Part shown: piece by piece, positions 33,383-34,260 of the stretch
How the letters are laid out: each line of letters begins with the position of its first letter
How positions within the stretch are numbered: the stretch's first letter is position 1
NCBI GenBank assembly: GCA_017433725.1
Contig: JAFRGQ010000062.1
Location: 1-34,260 of the forward strand
DNA length: 34,260 bases
From: Lachnospiraceae bacterium
Lineage (GTDB): Bacteria; Bacillota; Clostridia; Lachnospirales; Lachnospiraceae
Direction: 5' to 3'
Position numbers and translations under genes: made by a program
The notes under the pieces: model-generated
The model's database searches: none
What the model saw: only the letters and a program-made list of their open reading frames with translations
What the model was told of the DNA's origin: nothing

Positions 33383-34260
33383 ATGGCAAACAATACAGTG
33401 AAAATAGCATTGATCACCGGATATCTCGGTGCAGGCAAGACAACACTCTTAAATCACATTCTCAGCAACGATGAAGGAATTCGCGCAGCGGTTATCGTAA
33501 ATGATATCGGTGAAGTGAATGTCGATGCGGACCTCATTGAAAAGGGTGGCATTGTTACTCAGGAAAACAGCAACCTTGTTCCGCTTACGAACGGTTGCAT
33601 CTGCTGTACGCTCAGAGACGATTTGGCAGCACAGCTCGGTGAGCTCGCTGCTACCGGAAAATATGACTACATTATTATTGAGGCTTCCGGCATCTGTGAG
33701 CCGATTCCGATTGCTCAGACAATCGCAGATATCTGCGAGGAGAGCACTGAGGACGGTATGCCGATGGTCCTCGACAATATTATTGCGGTCGTTGACTGTG
33801 CCCGCATGCACGATGAATTTGAAGACGGACGCAGCCTTCTGAAGGATACGTATGAGGAAGAGGATATCGAGAATCTTCTGATTCAGCAGCTTGAGTTCTG
33901 TAACACAGTCCTTATGAATAAGGTAGACACGGTCGATGAGTATCAGCTCGGCGAACTCAAGGCAATCATCAGGAGCCTGCAGACAAGCGCTGTGATTATC
34001 GAGGCTAATTATGCCAAAGTCGCTATCTCCGATGTTCTGAATACAGGGCGTTTTGATCTTGAGAAATCTATGGAGTCCGCAGGATGGATCGAAGCGATCC
34101 AGCATGACGGCGATGATGACGACGATGAACACGAGCACCATCACGATGACGATGATGACGACGATGAGCACGAACATCATCACCACGATGACGATGATGA
34201 CGACGATGAGCACGAACATCATCACCACGATGACGATGATGACGACGATGAGCACGAACA
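33383..34260 (+). CDS. G3E family GTPase (CobW-like metallochaperone), 3' end outside window
   Basis: The first 292 residues of a CobW/YjiA-type GTPase, a family that uses GTP to deliver metals such as zinc or cobalt to target proteins. Visible parts: Walker A GYLGAGKT (13-20), NDIGEVNVD, the family metal motif GCICC (Cys72, Cys74, Cys75), IIEASGICEP (Walker B region) and the G4 motif NKVD. From residue 242 the chain becomes a repetitive Asp/His domain: one 13-residue unit, then 14-residue units DDDDDDDEHEHHHH, running off the window. His-rich stretches occur in other G3E proteins, but this regular form is striking. The C-terminal CobW domain cannot be seen. A metal, likely zinc or nickel, is inferred. 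Confidence 0.92.
   Translation, partial: MANNTVKIALITGYLGAGKTTLLNHILSNDEGIRAAVIVNDIGEVNVDADLIEKGGIVTQENSNLVPLTNGCICCTLRDDLAAQLGELAATGKYDYIIIEASGICEPIPIAQTIADICEESTEDGMPMVLDNIIAVVDCARMHDEFEDGRSLLKDTYEEEDIENLLIQQLEFCNTVLMNKVDTVDEYQLGELKAIIRSLQTSAVIIEANYAKVAISDVLNTGRFDLEKSMESAGWIEAIQHDGDDDDDEHEHHHDDDDDDDEHEHHHHDDDDDDDEHEHHHHDDDDDDDEHE
34106..34260 (+). repeat. 42-bp coding tandem repeat (Asp/His units)
   Basis: A diverged 39-bp unit (34106-34144) is followed by 42-bp units at 34145-34186 and 34187-34228 that are identical, and a fourth that is identical as far as it is seen (34229-34260). Each encodes seven Asp, then EHEHHHH. Identity at the third codon positions shows recent expansion or gene conversion. 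The copy number beyond the window is unknown. Confidence 0.95.

Noticed and set aside
33449-34255. Minus-strand open frame with a long Val/Ile/Met-rich hydrophobic stretch
   Set aside because: It is the antisense of the Asp/His codons of the G3E GTPase gene; the sense strand has all family motifs.
1-34260. Insertion sequences, prophage genes, tRNA or rRNA genes
   Set aside because: I looked for transposase motifs, integrase signatures and T-loop GTTCGA patterns on both strands by eye and found no convincing case; a dedicated search could still find a weak one.

Overview
This window looks like chromosomal DNA of a low-to-mid GC Firmicute in class Clostridia, most like a Lachnospiraceae-type anaerobe. 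The grounds are AddAB instead of RecBCD, a MecA-type adaptor, an archaeal/eukaryotic-type ProRS, a PadR-HAAS gene pair, a 2[4Fe-4S] ferredoxin, a DUF1858 protein, and the order hup-rqcP-divIC-tilS-hpt-ftsH. The family assignment is inference. The sporulation genes that usually sit inside that last block (yabP, yabQ, spoIIE) are absent, which suggests a lineage that does not form spores.

Layout. 1-295: leader-distal end of a type I-C-like CRISPR array whose last repeat is degenerate. 385-7840: addB-addA, double-strand break repair. 8046-10102: a sortase, then prfB, which is read through a programmed +1 frameshift. 10211-13115: hom and lysC (threonine/methionine/lysine pathway), separated by a terminator and an array of 44-bp tandem repeats. 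13437-15776: a ferredoxin (minus strand), mecA (plus), a DUF1858 protein and a 79-residue orphan (both minus), with several bidirectional terminators. 16088-18844: a cell-surface GH18/SH3 protein and tsaC. 19080-21705: upp, dCMP deaminase, proS. 21866-23543: a CCA-adding-enzyme homologue and trmL. 23682-30836: hup, rqcP, divIC, tilS, hpt, ftsH and a GH13 amylase. 30897-33310: a trigger-factor-like lipoprotein, then padR with a HAAS membrane protein. 33383 to the end: a G3E (CobW-like) metal GTPase entering an Asp/His repeat domain that the window cuts off.

Most genes are housekeeping. The points that deserve attention are: (1) the prfB frameshift stop is UAA, not the usual UGA; (2) the CCA enzyme has Lys where the first catalytic Asp of its DxD motif should be; (3) the G3E GTPase carries near-identical 42-bp/14-residue Asp-His repeats; (4) a perfect 12-bp dyad in front of that GTPase combines terminator, -10 box and Shine-Dalgarno; (5) a 44-bp tandem array between hom and lysC reuses the T-tract of the hom terminator; (6) sporulation genes are missing from a conserved block. 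I saw no transposase, prophage, rRNA or tRNA gene.
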